Source: an uncultured Actinomycetes bacterium (GTDB lineage Bacteria; Actinomycetota; Actinomycetes; Nanopelagicales; Nanopelagicaceae). From it: 64,000 nt of DNA. Both the position numbers and the translations under genes were made by a program. The notes under the pieces were generated by a model. That model was not told the DNA's origin and ran no database searches. It saw nothing but the letters and a program-made list of their open reading frames with translations. This document shows positions 1 through 7,896 of the stretch, piece by piece. Location of the stretch: assembly GCA_903878415.1 (NCBI GenBank), contig CAIRHO010000067.1, positions 1-64,000 of the forward strand, read 5' to 3'. Every line of letters begins with the position of its first letter. The stretch's first letter is position 1.

Positions 1-102
1 GGAATTTCGATGAAAGGCGCTGCGTTAGCCGTTATCTTGTTACTACTTTGCATTGGCCCAATTATCGGGTACTTGCGTACCGTATTTAAAGAGGATTTAT
101 AA
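1..102 (+). CDS. Sugar ABC transporter permease, MalF-like (C-terminal fragment)
   Basis: Open from the first base of the window to a TAA at 100-102, so only about 33 C-terminal residues are present. They form one hydrophobic membrane-spanning stretch followed by a short charged tail ending LRTVFKEDL. The stop is directly followed by the ATG of a MalG-type permease, and in binding-protein-dependent sugar importers the MalF-type permease gene normally sits just there. The identity therefore rests on context and the hydrophobic tail. The substrate cannot be judged from this fragment. Confidence 0.7.
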   Translation, partial: GISMKGAALAVILLLLCIGPIIGYLRTVFKEDL

Positions 103-987
103 ATGAGCACAATCGTTCAGGATCAGAAGTATCGAAATAGCCAGAAACGTAAAGATGCTTTCATCTCCACATTTATCGGGTTCTTTGCTTTCGTCTGGAT
201 TTTTCCAATTCTTTGGACGATTTGGACCTCGCTACGACCATATAGCGATGTAGTTAGTTATGGCGTATTTTCTTGGCCGAAGCGATTAAATTTTGATAAC
301 TACTTCGCAGCTTTTAAGCAGATGCATATTTTAGGTTATTTCCTGAATTCGCTATATGTAACGATTCCTGCCGTTATTATTACGCTCTTCCTTGGATCGT
401 TAATCGCATTCGTAGTTTCGCGCTATAAATTTAAATTTAGTTTGCCATTGTTATTAGTTTTTACTGCTGGAAACATGTTGCCGGCAGTGTTGGTATACAT
501 TCCCGTTTTTTGGATGTATATCTGGGTTGGCGATCTAGTTGGAAATCGCAACTTTCTATATAACAATTATCTTGGTTTGATATTGATTCACGTGGCATTC
601 CAAACCGGCTTTGCGACATTTGTACTCTCTTCATATATGAAGACAATTCCAAAAGAAATTTCCGAATCTGCAATCGTGGATGGCGCTTCAGTATTCACCC
701 ATTATTGGCGCGTTATTTTGCCTTTGATTAGGCCACCACTTGCAGCTCTCGGAGTATTAATGACAACCTGGATTTATAACGATTTCTTCTGGGCGTTAAT
801 ACTTGTATCGCAGGATTCTAAGCGACCGATAACCTCCGGTTTGCGTAGATTAAATGGCGAATTCGTGACAGATTTCAATCTATTAGCTGCTGGTGCTATT
901 TTGGCAGCCGCTCCCACAGTTATTTTATTCTTCGTTCTAAGAAAGCAATTCATCTCCGGCTTAACTCTCGGTTCCACTAAAGGATAA
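103..987 (+). CDS. Carbohydrate ABC transporter permease, MalG-like
   Basis: Inner-membrane permease of a binding-protein-dependent sugar importer (CUT1 type), 294 aa. Hydrophobic segments lie near residues 21-43, 85-106, 112-142, 155-178, 213-235 and 260-282, the six-helix pattern of the family. The cytoplasmic EAA loop that docks the ATPase is at about 186-212 (ISESAIVDGA followed by ILPLIRPPL). The ATG follows the stop of the preceding permease with no gap. No ATPase or sugar-binding protein gene lies in the window, so these would be upstream or elsewhere. The substrate is not readable from sequence. Confidence 0.9.
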   Translation: MSTIVQDQKYRNSQKRKDAFISTFIGFFAFVWIFPILWTIWTSLRPYSDVVSYGVFSWPKRLNFDNYFAAFKQMHILGYFLNSLYVTIPAVIITLFLGSLIAFVVSRYKFKFSLPLLLVFTAGNMLPAVLVYIPVFWMYIWVGDLVGNRNFLYNNYLGLILIHVAFQTGFATFVLSSYMKTIPKEISESAIVDGASVFTHYWRVILPLIRPPLAALGVLMTTWIYNDFFWALILVSQDSKRPITSGLRRLNGEFVTDFNLLAAGAILAAAPTVILFFVLRKQFISGLTLGSTKG

Positions 988-989
988 AT

Positions 990-1940
990 ATGAAAGCCAT
1001 TCAGATCACCAAATTTGGTGGTCCAGAAGTTATGCAACTAACCGAACTCCCAGATCCAATTGCAGGAGCTGGCGAAGAGATCCTTGATGTAACTGCGATT
1101 GGAATTAATTACGCAGACACCCACCAGACCGAGGACAGTTACTTAGCAAAGCAAACACTTCCGTTAATTCCTGGGATTGAAGTAGTTGGTACTACTGCAG
1201 GCGGTAAGCGCGTTCTTTCGTTTGTCGGCCAAGGTGGATATGCCTCAAAAGTTGCGGTAGCAAGTGCGACTTTAATTCCTATTCCAGATGGCGTTAGCGA
1301 TGGCGCTGCGTTAGCGATGGCGGTTCAAGGAACTACTGCATTTCATATTATTAAAACAGTAGGACATTTCAAAAAGGGCGAATCAGTTGTGGTACATGCC
1401 GGAGCCGGCGGAGTTGGCTCGATTGCAATTCAATTAGCAAAGTTCTGGGGCGCTTTTGTTATCGCAGTTACATCCTCAGATGAAAAGAAAAAACTTTGTA
1501 TTGAGCTCGGCGCCGATGCTGTAGTTGATGCAAAAGCCGAAGATTTAAAAGGCGCGTTAATCGCGGCCAATAACGGCAAACCTGTTGATTTAATTCTGGA
1601 AATGGTTGGCGGAAAAACATTCGATCAATCATTAGAAGCGTTAGCGCCATTTGGCCGATTAGTTTTCTACGGGATGGCTTCCCGCCAAGCACCACAATCA
1701 GTACATCCCGGTTCTTTAATGCATGGATCGCGAACTATTAGTGGGTTTTGGTTGATGAATTGTTTCGGTAAGAAAGAGTTATTAGTTGATGTATTAATTG
1801 AGTTATTTGGTTTGATTGTTGGTGGAAAATTAAAGCCACATATAGGTGGAACATATCCACTTTCAGCTGCAGCAGATGCACATCGAGCAATGTTGTCGAG
1901 AGCGACAACTGGCAAAATTGTGCTTGATCCCAAACGGTAA
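990..1940 (+). CDS. Zeta-crystallin-type NADPH:quinone oxidoreductase (MDR superfamily)
   Basis: 316-aa medium-chain dehydrogenase/reductase. The N-terminal GroES-like part (about 1-120) starts MKAIQITKFGGPE. The Rossmann part carries the dinucleotide motif HAGAGGVGS near 136-144. The cysteine ligands for catalytic or structural zinc found in alcohol dehydrogenases are not evident, which favours the zinc-free quinone oxidoreductase branch. It begins two bases after the permease stop and so is probably cotranscribed with the sugar importer, although no metabolic link is obvious. The exact substrate (quinone, enone or other) is unknown. Confidence 0.85.
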   Translation: MKAIQITKFGGPEVMQLTELPDPIAGAGEEILDVTAIGINYADTHQTEDSYLAKQTLPLIPGIEVVGTTAGGKRVLSFVGQGGYASKVAVASATLIPIPDGVSDGAALAMAVQGTTAFHIIKTVGHFKKGESVVVHAGAGGVGSIAIQLAKFWGAFVIAVTSSDEKKKLCIELGADAVVDAKAEDLKGALIAANNGKPVDLILEMVGGKTFDQSLEALAPFGRLVFYGMASRQAPQSVHPGSLMHGSRTISGFWLMNCFGKKELLVDVLIELFGLIVGGKLKPHIGGTYPLSAAADAHRAMLSRATTGKIVLDPKR

Positions 1941-1983
1941 TTTCTTACAACAGTATTAGTAGCGGTAAGATTTGCGGATATTC

Positions 1984-2056
1984 GCCCCCTTAGCTCAGTT
2001 GGTAGAGTGTTTCCATGGTAAGGAAAAGGTCATCGGTTCGATTCCGATAGGGGGCT
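1984..2056 (+). tRNA. tRNA-Thr (GGT)
   Basis: 73-nt cloverleaf. The acceptor stem is GCCCCCT/AGGGGGC with discriminator T at 2056. The D arm is GCTC...GAGT. The anticodon stem TTTCC/GGAAA closes a loop ATGGTAA, giving anticodon GGT. The T arm is ATCGG-TTCGATT-CCGAT. No CCA is encoded. It is followed after one base by tRNA-Met; the Thr-Met-rpmG order is typical of Actinobacteria. Confidence 0.97.
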
Positions 2057-2057
2057 C

Positions 2058-2131
2058 GGCGGGGTAGCTCAGCTTGGTAGAGCAAGCGGCTCATAATCGC
2101 TGTGTCGTGGGTTCAAATCCCGCCTCCGCTA
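2058..2131 (+). tRNA. tRNA-Met (CAT), elongator type
   Basis: 74-nt cloverleaf. The acceptor stem is GGCGGGG/CTCCGCT with A73. The D arm is GCTC...GAGC. The anticodon stem AGCGG/TCGCT encloses CTCATAA, giving anticodon CAT. The T arm is GTGGG-TTCAAAT-CCCGC. The acceptor stem starts with a G-U pair rather than the open first pair of an initiator tRNA. CAT could also be a lysidine-modified tRNA-Ile2, but the position beside tRNA-Thr and before rpmG favours Met. No CCA is encoded. Confidence 0.93.
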
Positions 2132-2848
2132 CTAGAAAGAAGTCTCGTATTCACCATTGAGTACGAGACTTTTCTTTTTTAAAACCGCATCAACACGCGA
2201 ATTCTTTTTAAGCCAGATACCAGCCTCGGAATTAACGAATGATGTAATTCTAATTATGGAGTAGTGAAGTTCCGCAATATTTTTGTTGAATACAGTTTCG
2301 TGGTGTGCAATTCGGTTCCTTAACAGTCGAATCTCTTCTAATTCTCCATGAATATTCGCTCTTGTTCCAGAATAATTCGGAAGCGCACGCCTTAAATATG
2401 GCCCCCATAGATTCTGATGGTATCTCTTTGCAAATAGCCCAATCCAAAAACCAAAACCTACTTCTGGCACTAACAATTCGGACCTTCCTTTAGAATTCGG
2501 TTGAAACTTAGTTTTGGAACTATTAATGATTTTCAAAGAGTCTGGAAAAAGTATTTTTGGCGTGTTCCACCAATCCAATTTCATTTCAGATTTAGTTAGT
2601 TGTTGCATTATTGAATTACTCAGGGTGACTTCAAGAATATGTAAACCGCCTAATAACGCCGCCGAAATCTCAATATTCCAGGCATATAACCGAAGCGCGC
2701 GAACATAATTTTGGCCGCTCTCGTTTAGATAAATATCAAATCTGTGCAGTGGAAAAATGTTGTATACTTCCTCACGAACGCCCCGGACGAAGTCGTTAAC
2801 TCGACTGCCGCTCCGGGGTACTTTTTCTTGATTGGGTATCGTATTCAT
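2132..2848 (-). CDS. Abi-like protein with HEPN-type RNase motif
   Basis: 238-aa protein that looks like the Abi_2 (AbiD/AbiF) family. After a polar N-terminus come the pattern FDIYLNESGQNYVRALRLYAWN (about 37-58) and the helix LHILEVTLSNSI (69-80). A C-terminal RNRIAHHE motif follows, with R177 and H182 spaced R-x4-H as in HEPN ribonucleases. Members of this family are associated with abortive phage infection. No cognate antitoxin or second gene is visible beside it. Its TAG stop abuts the tRNA-Met 3' end, and it splits the tRNA-Met/rpmG pair that is contiguous in many Actinobacteria, so it was probably acquired. Activity against phage is inference. Confidence 0.78.
   Translation of the reverse strand: MNTIPNQEKVPRSGSRVNDFVRGVREEVYNIFPLHRFDIYLNESGQNYVRALRLYAWNIEISAALLGGLHILEVTLSNSIMQQLTKSEMKLDWWNTPKILFPDSLKIINSSKTKFQPNSKGRSELLVPEVGFGFWIGLFAKRYHQNLWGPYLRRALPNYSGTRANIHGELEEIRLLRNRIAHHETVFNKNIAELHYSIIRITSFVNSEAGIWLKKNSRVDAVLKKKSLVLNGEYETSF
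2140..2180 (+). terminator. Intrinsic terminator of the tRNA-Thr/tRNA-Met transcript
   Basis: A 10-bp perfect stem, core AGTCTCGTA (2141-2149) with TACGAGACT (2162-2170), has a 12-nt loop and is followed by a T-rich tract TTTCTTTTTT (2171-2180). It starts 9 nt after the tRNA-Met 3' end, as expected for a tRNA operon terminator. The same bases encode the last codons of the minus-strand Abi-like gene. Confidence 0.85.
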
Positions 2849-2866
2849 GCGGGGTATTTCAGTTTT

Positions 2867-2895
2867 TTGCCATCCACAGGGTGCTTAGGTATTCT
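2867..2895 (+). promoter_or_regulatory. Putative promoter of the rpmG-hadAB transcript
   Basis: TTGCCA (2867-2872) and TATTCT (2890-2895) are separated by 17 bases, a good vegetative-sigma arrangement. It lies in the spacer between the minus-strand Abi gene start and rpmG, leaving a leader of about 30 nt with an AGAGGAG ribosome site before the ATG at 2933. Confidence 0.55.
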
Positions 2896-2932
2896 CGCTC
2901 CCTCAATAACTTGTAGATAAAGAGGAGTCACC

Positions 2933-3103
2933 ATGGCCAGCAAGAGTGCGGATGTTCGCCCAAAGATCACTATGGCATGCGTTGACTGCAAAGAACGTAA
3001 TTACATCACTCGTAAAAACCGTCGCAACGATCCCGATCGTATGGAACTCAAGAAGTTCTGTGCACGTTGCAACGCATCAACTCTGCACCGCGAAACTCGC
3101 TAA
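2933..3103 (+). CDS. rpmG: 50S ribosomal protein L33, zinc-binding form
   Basis: 56-aa protein beginning [16 protein letters not shown]. It has two CxxC pairs (CVDC and CARC), the zinc-ribbon form of L33 (C+). The ATG is preceded by AGAGGAG at good spacing. It starts the rpmG-hadA-hadB group, whose order before tRNA-Trp, secE and nusG is a hallmark of Actinobacteria. L33 sits near the E site of the large subunit. Confidence 0.95.
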   Translation: MASKSADVRPKITMACVDCKERNYITRKNRRNDPDRMELKKFCARCNASTLHRETR

Positions 3104-3127
3104 ACCTTTCTTTCAAAGGTCTAACTG

Positions 3128-3511
3128 ATGTTTAATCCCGATGCCGTCGGGAAGAGTCGTAAGAGTTCAACCACATTTAAAGTCACCCAAGAATCAATCT
3201 CTAATTTTGCGCATGCTATTGGCGAGAGCGAAATAATTAATTCTTCAGTTACATACTCGATCATGATTTCACTTGGGCCTTCCCAAGCGCTCCTTGAAGA
3301 GAATGGATTGGATTGGACTCGGGTAGTTCACGGGGATCAGAAGTTTCAAAACAATCGCCCGCTGCATGCCGGCGATGAAGTTACATGTACTTCAACAATT
3401 GAAACTTATCGAGCTGTTGCAGGTAATGAGATTGTTACAGTCCGGACTGACTTACATTGTGAAGAAGAGTTAGCCCAAGTCCAATGGACCACTCTGGTGA
3501 TGCGCGGATGA
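3128..3511 (+). CDS. hadA: MaoC-like (3R)-hydroxyacyl-ACP dehydratase subunit HadA
   Basis: 127-aa hot-dog-fold protein of the FAS1/MaoC N-terminal type. In mycobacteria HadA is the substrate-holding partner of the catalytic HadB subunit in the type II fatty-acid dehydratase. Consistent with that, no D-x4-H catalytic pair is visible here. It lies 24 bases after rpmG and overlaps the next gene by ATGA. Assignment relies on position and the HadA-like C-terminus (GDEVTCTSTIETYRAVAGNE). It is somewhat shorter than mycobacterial HadA. Confidence 0.82.
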   Translation: MFNPDAVGKSRKSSTTFKVTQESISNFAHAIGESEIINSSVTYSIMISLGPSQALLEENGLDWTRVVHGDQKFQNNRPLHAGDEVTCTSTIETYRAVAGNEIVTVRTDLHCEEELAQVQWTTLVMRG

Positions 3512-3912
3512 GAAAAGTAGAACTTGGTTATCAAATACCAGCCGAAACTTACAAGATTAATCGGGCGACACTTGTGGAGTATGCCAATGCTGGTGGTGAT
3601 CAAAATCCAATTCATCAAGATGAGGAAGTCGCAAAAGCAGTTGGGCTACCTGATGTAATTGCACATGGCATGTTAACTATGGCGCTCGCCGGTAGATATG
3701 TAACGAAGTGGGCTGGACATAGCGCTGCTGTAACCGAAATATCATCGCGTTTTACCAAGCCAGTTGTAGTTCCTGCTGGGGTCGATGTTGAAATAACTAT
3801 AAGCGCAGTAATAGAAGAAGTATCGGCTCGGCAAGTAAAGCTAGATATAACTGCGGAATGTGCTGGAGTTAAAGTATTGGGAATGGCGAAAGCAACGGTT
3901 TCGCTCCTCTAA
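3508..3912 (+). CDS. hadB: MaoC-like (3R)-hydroxyacyl-ACP dehydratase subunit HadB
   Basis: 134-aa catalytic hot-dog subunit. GGDQNPIHQDE supplies D31 and H36, the D-x4-H dyad of R-specific hydratases, followed by the conserved IAHGMLTMAL helix. With HadA it would dehydrate 3-hydroxyacyl-ACP during fatty-acid elongation. The ATG at 3508 (MRKVELGY) is chosen because it overlaps the hadA stop as ATGA. An in-frame ATG at 3484 lies inside hadA and would add eight residues unlike the family. No hadC is visible next to it. Confidence 0.88.
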   Translation: MRKVELGYQIPAETYKINRATLVEYANAGGDQNPIHQDEEVAKAVGLPDVIAHGMLTMALAGRYVTKWAGHSAAVTEISSRFTKPVVVPAGVDVEITISAVIEEVSARQVKLDITAECAGVKVLGMAKATVSLL

Positions 3913-3923
3913 AAGTTCTGACA

Positions 3924-3958
3924 CCGACAATTTTAGATTGCGCAGGTAGCCTTACGTT
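3924..3958 (+). promoter_or_regulatory. Putative promoter giving a leaderless murB mRNA
   Basis: CCGACA (3924-3929, four of six to TTGACA), a 17-base spacer, then TAGCCT (3947-3952). The -10 box is exactly six bases before the murB ATG at 3959, so transcription is predicted to start at the A of the start codon. No ribosome-binding site is present upstream, in agreement with leaderless translation. Confidence 0.5.
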
Positions 3959-4984
3959 ATGGAAAACCTCTCTAAGTACACCAGCTTGCATGTTGGTGGA
4001 CCCGCGCAGAAATTCGTGCACGCAACTACAGAGGCCGAATTAATTGCAGCTATTCAAGAGGCAGATAGTTCGCGCGAACCGCTACTTGTAATTGGTGGTG
4101 GCTCTAATGTCTTAGTTGGTGATGCTGGCTTTAAAGGAACTGTGATTCGAGTTGAAACTAAAGGCAATACTTATGAAGTAGATGCTTGTAGCGGCGGCAT
4201 GATTACCGTTGCTGCTGGTGAAGATTGGGATCAATTTGTAGCGTGGATTATGAGCAAAGGTTTTGCAGGTTTAGAAACTTTAAGCGGAATACCTGGAACT
4301 GTAGGCGGTGCACCTATTCAAAATATTGGTGCATACGGCCACGAAATTTCCGAAGTTATTGCGAAAGTTCGCACTTTTGACCGCAAGAGCAATGAACAGA
4401 AAACTTTCACAAACCAAAGTTGTGATTTTTCTTATCGCTCTTCCATCTTTAAGAAAGAACCAAACCGATATGTAATTTTAGATGTGACTTTTCAATTGCG
4501 AAATGGTGAAATATCTTTACCGATCAAGTATCAAGAGCTAGCAAATTACTTAGGAATTAAACTCGAAGATAGAGCCCCAATAAGTGATGTAAGAAAAGCG
4601 GTGTTGTCGCTTCGGGCTAGCAAGGGAATGTTGTTGGATGCGAACGATCCAAATTCTTGGTCGGCTGGTTCATTCTTTGTTAATCCAATTCTTAGCCAAG
4701 AGCAAGCTGCGCAACTTCCCGAAGGTGCTCCGCGTTGGCCACAGAGTGATGGTCGGATTAAAACTTCAGCAGCATGGTTAATGGAACACGCGGGTGTAAA
4801 GAAAGGTGAAGTGCACGCAGGCGCACACGTCTCTTCTAAACATGTTTTAGCTTTAGTAAATGGCGGAACTGCAACGGCGGCTGATATTGCAGAGTTAGCG
4901 CGAAATGCCCGCGGAAGAGTTAAAGAGGTATTCGGAATTACGTTAGAGCCGGAAGTACATTTCGTGGGTCTAACCCTCGAATAA
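3959..4984 (+). CDS. murB: UDP-N-acetylenolpyruvoylglucosamine reductase
   Basis: 341-aa cytoplasmic FAD enzyme that reduces UDP-GlcNAc-enolpyruvate to UDP-MurNAc in peptidoglycan synthesis. Visible are YTSLHVGGPA at the N-terminus, the FAD motif VIGGGSNVLVGD, SGIPGTVGGAPIQNIGAYG, and SAGSFFVNP with the proton-donor serine. HAGAHVSSKHVLALVN follows, with a C-terminal glutamate in EPEVHF. These features fit MurB type I. The start follows from the promoter layout and the fact that homology begins at once. Its TAA abuts the stop of the converging aminotransferase (TAATTA at 4982-4987), leaving no room for a separate terminator. Confidence 0.96.
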   Translation: MENLSKYTSLHVGGPAQKFVHATTEAELIAAIQEADSSREPLLVIGGGSNVLVGDAGFKGTVIRVETKGNTYEVDACSGGMITVAAGEDWDQFVAWIMSKGFAGLETLSGIPGTVGGAPIQNIGAYGHEISEVIAKVRTFDRKSNEQKTFTNQSCDFSYRSSIFKKEPNRYVILDVTFQLRNGEISLPIKYQELANYLGIKLEDRAPISDVRKAVLSLRASKGMLLDANDPNSWSAGSFFVNPILSQEQAAQLPEGAPRWPQSDGRIKTSAAWLMEHAGVKKGEVHAGAHVSSKHVLALVNGGTATAADIAELARNARGRVKEVFGITLEPEVHFVGLTLE

Positions 4985-6190
4985 TTACTTAGCTTCGCTC
5001 AATAACGCTTTAACTCGAGCAACGCCTTCAACAATATCGGCATCGCTAGTTGCGTAAGAGAAACGTAAATAACCAGAAGGTCCGAACGCTTCGCCAGGTA
5101 CGACCGCTACTTCAACTTCATCGAGAATTAACGCGGCTAATTCAATTGAAGTTGTCGGGCGCTTCCCGCGAATTTCCTTACCGAGCACGCCTTTTACTGA
5201 TGGATAAACGTAGAAAGCGCCAGTAGGGGTTGGGCAGGTAACTCCTGGAATCTCATTGAGCAATTGCACGATTAACTTACGACGTCGGTTAAATGCTTCA
5301 CCCATTGTGTGGACTGCGGAGAGATCACCGGTCAATGCAGCGATTGCTGCGCGTTGTGAAACGTTTGAAACGTTTGAAGATAAGTGTGATTGTAGATTTG
5401 TCGCAGCTTTTATTACATCCTTAGGTCCGATCATCCAACCAACGCGCCAACCGGTCATTGCGTAAGTTTTTGCAACACCGTTAAGAATTATGCAACGGTC
5501 GGCTAACTCTGGAACAAGTACCGGAAGTGATGGCGCTTTCGCACCGTCATAAAGTAAGTGTTCGTAAATTTCATCAGTAATTACCCAAAGGTTATTTTTT
5601 ACAGCCCATTCACCAATGGCTTTGACTTGTTCTGTCGAATAAACCGATCCAGTCGGATTGGAAGGGGAGCAGAAGAGTAAAACTTTAGTTTTAGGTGTAA
5701 GCGCTTTTTCAAGTTGGGCTACGGTAACTAAATAATTCTGTGATTCATCAGCAAATACTTCTACCGGTACGCCGCCCGCTAATTTGATGCACTCTGGATA
5801 TGTAGTCCAATATGGTGCAGGTAATAAAACTTCATCGCCTGGATCGACGATGCTCGCGAATGATTGGTAAACCGATTGTTTACCGCCATTAGTTACGAGA
5901 ACTTGGTCAGCACTAATTACATAATTGGAATCGCGCTTTGTTTTATTAACGATTGCTTCTCGCATCTCCGGTAAACCTGGCGTTGGTGTGTAACGGTGGT
6001 TTGCAACCACGCCGGTTGCGGCGGCAGCGGCAGCAACGATGTAATCCGGAGTCGGAAAATCTGGTTCGCCAGCACCGAAACCAATTACGGGACGTCCCGC
6101 AGCTTTTAACGCTTTCGCTTTTGCATCAACAGCAAGAGTGGCCGATTCTGCGATTGCAGCGATCCGGCGAGATAGGCGAGGCTTTTCCAT
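4985..6190 (-). CDS. Pyridoxal-phosphate aspartate-type aminotransferase, class I
   Basis: 401-aa fold-type I aminotransferase. [10 protein letters not shown] near residue 39 and [11 protein letters not shown] are typical of the 1-gamma aspartate aminotransferases. [28 protein letters not shown] and the PLP lysine in [16 protein letters not shown] follow, with the substrate carboxylate arginine in YLRFSYA. In Actinobacteria a gene of this family sits just before tRNA-Trp and secE, often named aspC. Aspartate and 2-oxoglutarate are the likely substrates, but prephenate activity is possible in this subgroup. GGAG touches the ATG directly, an unusually short spacing. Confidence 0.9.
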   Translation of the reverse strand: MEKPRLSRRIAAIAESATLAVDAKAKALKAAGRPVIGFGAGEPDFPTPDYIVAAAAAATGVVANHRYTPTPGLPEMREAIVNKTKRDSNYVISADQVLVTNGGKQSVYQSFASIVDPGDEVLLPAPYWTTYPECIKLAGGVPVEVFADESQNYLVTVAQLEKALTPKTKVLLFCSPSNPTGSVYSTEQVKAIGEWAVKNNLWVITDEIYEHLLYDGAKAPSLPVLVPELADRCIILNGVAKTYAMTGWRVGWMIGPKDVIKAATNLQSHLSSNVSNVSQRAAIAALTGDLSAVHTMGEAFNRRRKLIVQLLNEIPGVTCPTPTGAFYVYPSVKGVLGKEIRGKRPTTSIELAALILDEVEVAVVPGEAFGPSGYLRFSYATSDADIVEGVARVKALLSEAK

Positions 6191-6282
6191 CTCCGAAGTC
6201 TGCCCGAAGGAGGGGTTCAGGCGCGAGTTAGACCAAATGGGTCTTCCTGACCTACAATTCCCGCCTGGCGTTTAAATAGTCT

Positions 6283-6312
6283 AAAAAAACCTCGACTGAA
6301 TTTTCAGTAGAG
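6283..6312 (-). terminator. Minus-strand hairpin plus T7 upstream of the aminotransferase gene
   Basis: CTC-G-ACTGA (6291-6299) pairs with TCAGT-A-GAG (6304-6312) with one internal mismatch. Read on the minus strand, the stem is followed by seven T (6289-6283). It has the form of an intrinsic terminator in the 5' region of the leftward gene, either an attenuator in its leader or an insulator against leftward transcription from the tRNA-Trp side. Confidence 0.4.
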
Positions 6313-6381
6313 ATTAATACGATTATGAATTGGTCATGATTTCCCATGTCCAAATTTAATCGAGACTAGTTAGGCACCCGA

Positions 6382-6455
6382 AGGGCAGTAGCTCAATTGG
6401 CCAGAGTTCCGGTCTCCAACACCGGCGGTTGGGGGTTCAAGTCCCTCCTGCCCTG
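6382..6455 (+). tRNA. tRNA-Trp (CCA)
   Basis: 74-nt cloverleaf. The acceptor stem is AGGGCAG/CTGCCCT with discriminator G at 6455, the tryptophan identity base. The anticodon stem CCGGT/ACCGG closes CTCCAAC, giving anticodon CCA. The T arm is GGGGG-TTCAAGT-CCCTC. No 3' CCA is encoded. The position just before secE-nusG is conserved in Actinobacteria. Confidence 0.97.
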
Positions 6456-6497
6456 CTCGATCAGCAAAAGTAGTAACTAGATAGAAAGGTAATAGAG

Positions 6498-6722
6498 ATG
6501 AGTGAAGTAGAAAACTCAACTGAAGAGAAGTTAAACCTCTTTGGTCGAATCTCGCTGTTCTATCGCCAAGTATTAAATGAATTGCGCAAAGTTGTTTGGC
6601 CAACTCGCAAGCAATTGAGTACATACACCGCAGTCGTACTTGTCTTCGTGTCATTTATTATCGCCGTAGTTTCGCTTTTTGATTTAATTCTTACAAAATT
6701 AGTTTTCTGGGTATTTGGGTAA
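6498..6722 (+). CDS. secE: Preprotein translocase subunit SecE
   Basis: 74-aa single-span membrane protein. An acidic N-terminus leads into an amphipathic stretch (FYRQVLNELRKVVWPTRKQL), and one transmembrane helix (about 46-70) forms the clamp around SecY. This short one-helix form is usual outside Enterobacteria. GAAAGGTAATAGAG precedes the ATG. It stands 42 bases after tRNA-Trp and 12 bases before nusG, probably in one transcript. Confidence 0.96.
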   Translation: MSEVENSTEEKLNLFGRISLFYRQVLNELRKVVWPTRKQLSTYTAVVLVFVSFIIAVVSLFDLILTKLVFWVFG

Positions 6723-6734
6723 GGGAGGGTAAAC

Positions 6735-7421
6735 ATGTCTGATTTCGAATCTGAATTAACTGCAGAAGAGGCAGCCGTTGATGCGCAAGCAGCAACTGAT
6801 TTATTAGTTGAAGATGTAGAAGAAGTTGAAGTGGAAGAAGTAGTTAGCCCTGAACTTGCAGAGTTCCGTGCCGCACTTCGCCGCGCACCTGGAGATTGGT
6901 TCGTAGTTCACTCTTACGCCGGTTATGAAAAGCGCGTTAAAGGAAACTTATCGAACCGTATTACTTCACTAAACATGGAAGATTTCATTTTCCAAATTGA
7001 AGTTCCAGAAGAAGAAGTAACTGAAATTAAAAACGGCCAACGTAAGCAAGTTCGCAGAAATGTGTACCCAGGTTATGTTTTGGTCCGCATGGATCTAAAT
7101 GACGAATCTTGGTCTTGCGTACGTAATACGCCTGGCGTAACTGGTTTCGTTGGCAACTCGCATCACCCAAGCCCACTTCCAATTTCGGAAGCGGAAAAGA
7201 TGTTGATGCCACGCGAACTTAAAGCATCACTTAAGCCAGAAATCCGAGTTGTTGACTTCACTGTTGGTGAATCAGTAACTGTTATGGATGGCCCATTCGC
7301 AACGTTGCCTGCAACCATCAGCGAAATCATGCCGGAGCAAGCAAAACTCAAGGTATTGGTTTCAATCTTTGGTCGCGAAACCCCGGTAGAACTTTCATTC
7401 CACCAAGTACAGAAAATCTAG
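6735..7421 (+). CDS. nusG: Transcription termination/antitermination protein NusG
   Basis: 228 aa. A low-complexity acidic extension (about 1-48, rich in E, V and A) precedes the NGN domain, which starts near [20 protein letters not shown] and continues [14 protein letters not shown]. The C-terminal KOW domain ([21 protein letters not shown]) contacts NusE/S10 or Rho. The acidic extension is common in actinobacterial NusG. AGGGAGG lies just before the ATG. Confidence 0.97.
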   Translation: MSDFESELTAEEAAVDAQAATDLLVEDVEEVEVEEVVSPELAEFRAALRRAPGDWFVVHSYAGYEKRVKGNLSNRITSLNMEDFIFQIEVPEEEVTEIKNGQRKQVRRNVYPGYVLVRMDLNDESWSCVRNTPGVTGFVGNSHHPSPLPISEAEKMLMPRELKASLKPEIRVVDFTVGESVTVMDGPFATLPATISEIMPEQAKLKVLVSIFGRETPVELSFHQVQKI

Positions 7422-7430
7422 GAGACAACC

Positions 7431-7862
7431 ATGGCACCAAAGAAAAAAGTCCAAGCAATGATCAAGTTGCAGATCCAGGCTGGCGCAGCAACACCTGCTC
7501 CACCAGTTGGTCCAGCTCTCGGTCAACATGGTGTCAACATCATGGATTTCGTTAAGGCATATAACGCCGCGACTGAAAGCCAAAAGGGTCAGATCATTCC
7601 AGTAGAGATCACTGTCTACGAAGATCGCACATTCTCTTTCATCACTAAGACACCACCTGCTTCTCGATTAATCTTGAAAGCTGCCGGTATCGAAAAGGGT
7701 TCTGCTATTCCTCACAAAGACAAAGTTGCTAACCTGACAAAGGCGCAAGTTGAGGAAATTGCAAAAATTAAGATGGCCGATCTCAATGCAAATGACATTG
7801 AAGCTGCCGGACGAATCATCGCTGGTACTGCTCGCTCAATGGGTATTACCAACAACGGATAA
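7431..7862 (+). CDS. rplK: 50S ribosomal protein L11
   Basis: 143 aa, full family length. [24 protein letters not shown] in the N-terminal domain is the thiostrepton/GTPase-centre region, and the RNA-binding C-terminal domain ends [11 protein letters not shown]11 organises the factor-binding stalk base together with L10. It starts nine bases after nusG with a GGAG site, so it belongs to the secE-nusG-rplK-rplA transcript. Confidence 0.98.
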   Translation: MAPKKKVQAMIKLQIQAGAATPAPPVGPALGQHGVNIMDFVKAYNAATESQKGQIIPVEITVYEDRTFSFITKTPPASRLILKAAGIEKGSAIPHKDKVANLTKAQVEEIAKIKMADLNANDIEAAGRIIAGTARSMGITNNG

Positions 7863-7896
7863 CTTTAAAAAAACTAAATAAGTACGACAAGCAATC

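Noticed and set aside
1941-1983. tRNA-Thr promoter (CTTACA, 16 bases, TAAGAT)
   Set aside because: Boxes are plausible but both are weak matches and the -10 box lies very close to the tRNA 5' end; not strong enough to list.
2132-2932. Integrative element with att sites at tRNA-Met
   Set aside because: No copy of the tRNA 3' end was found near 2849-2932 and no integrase gene is present; only a single-gene insertion can be argued.
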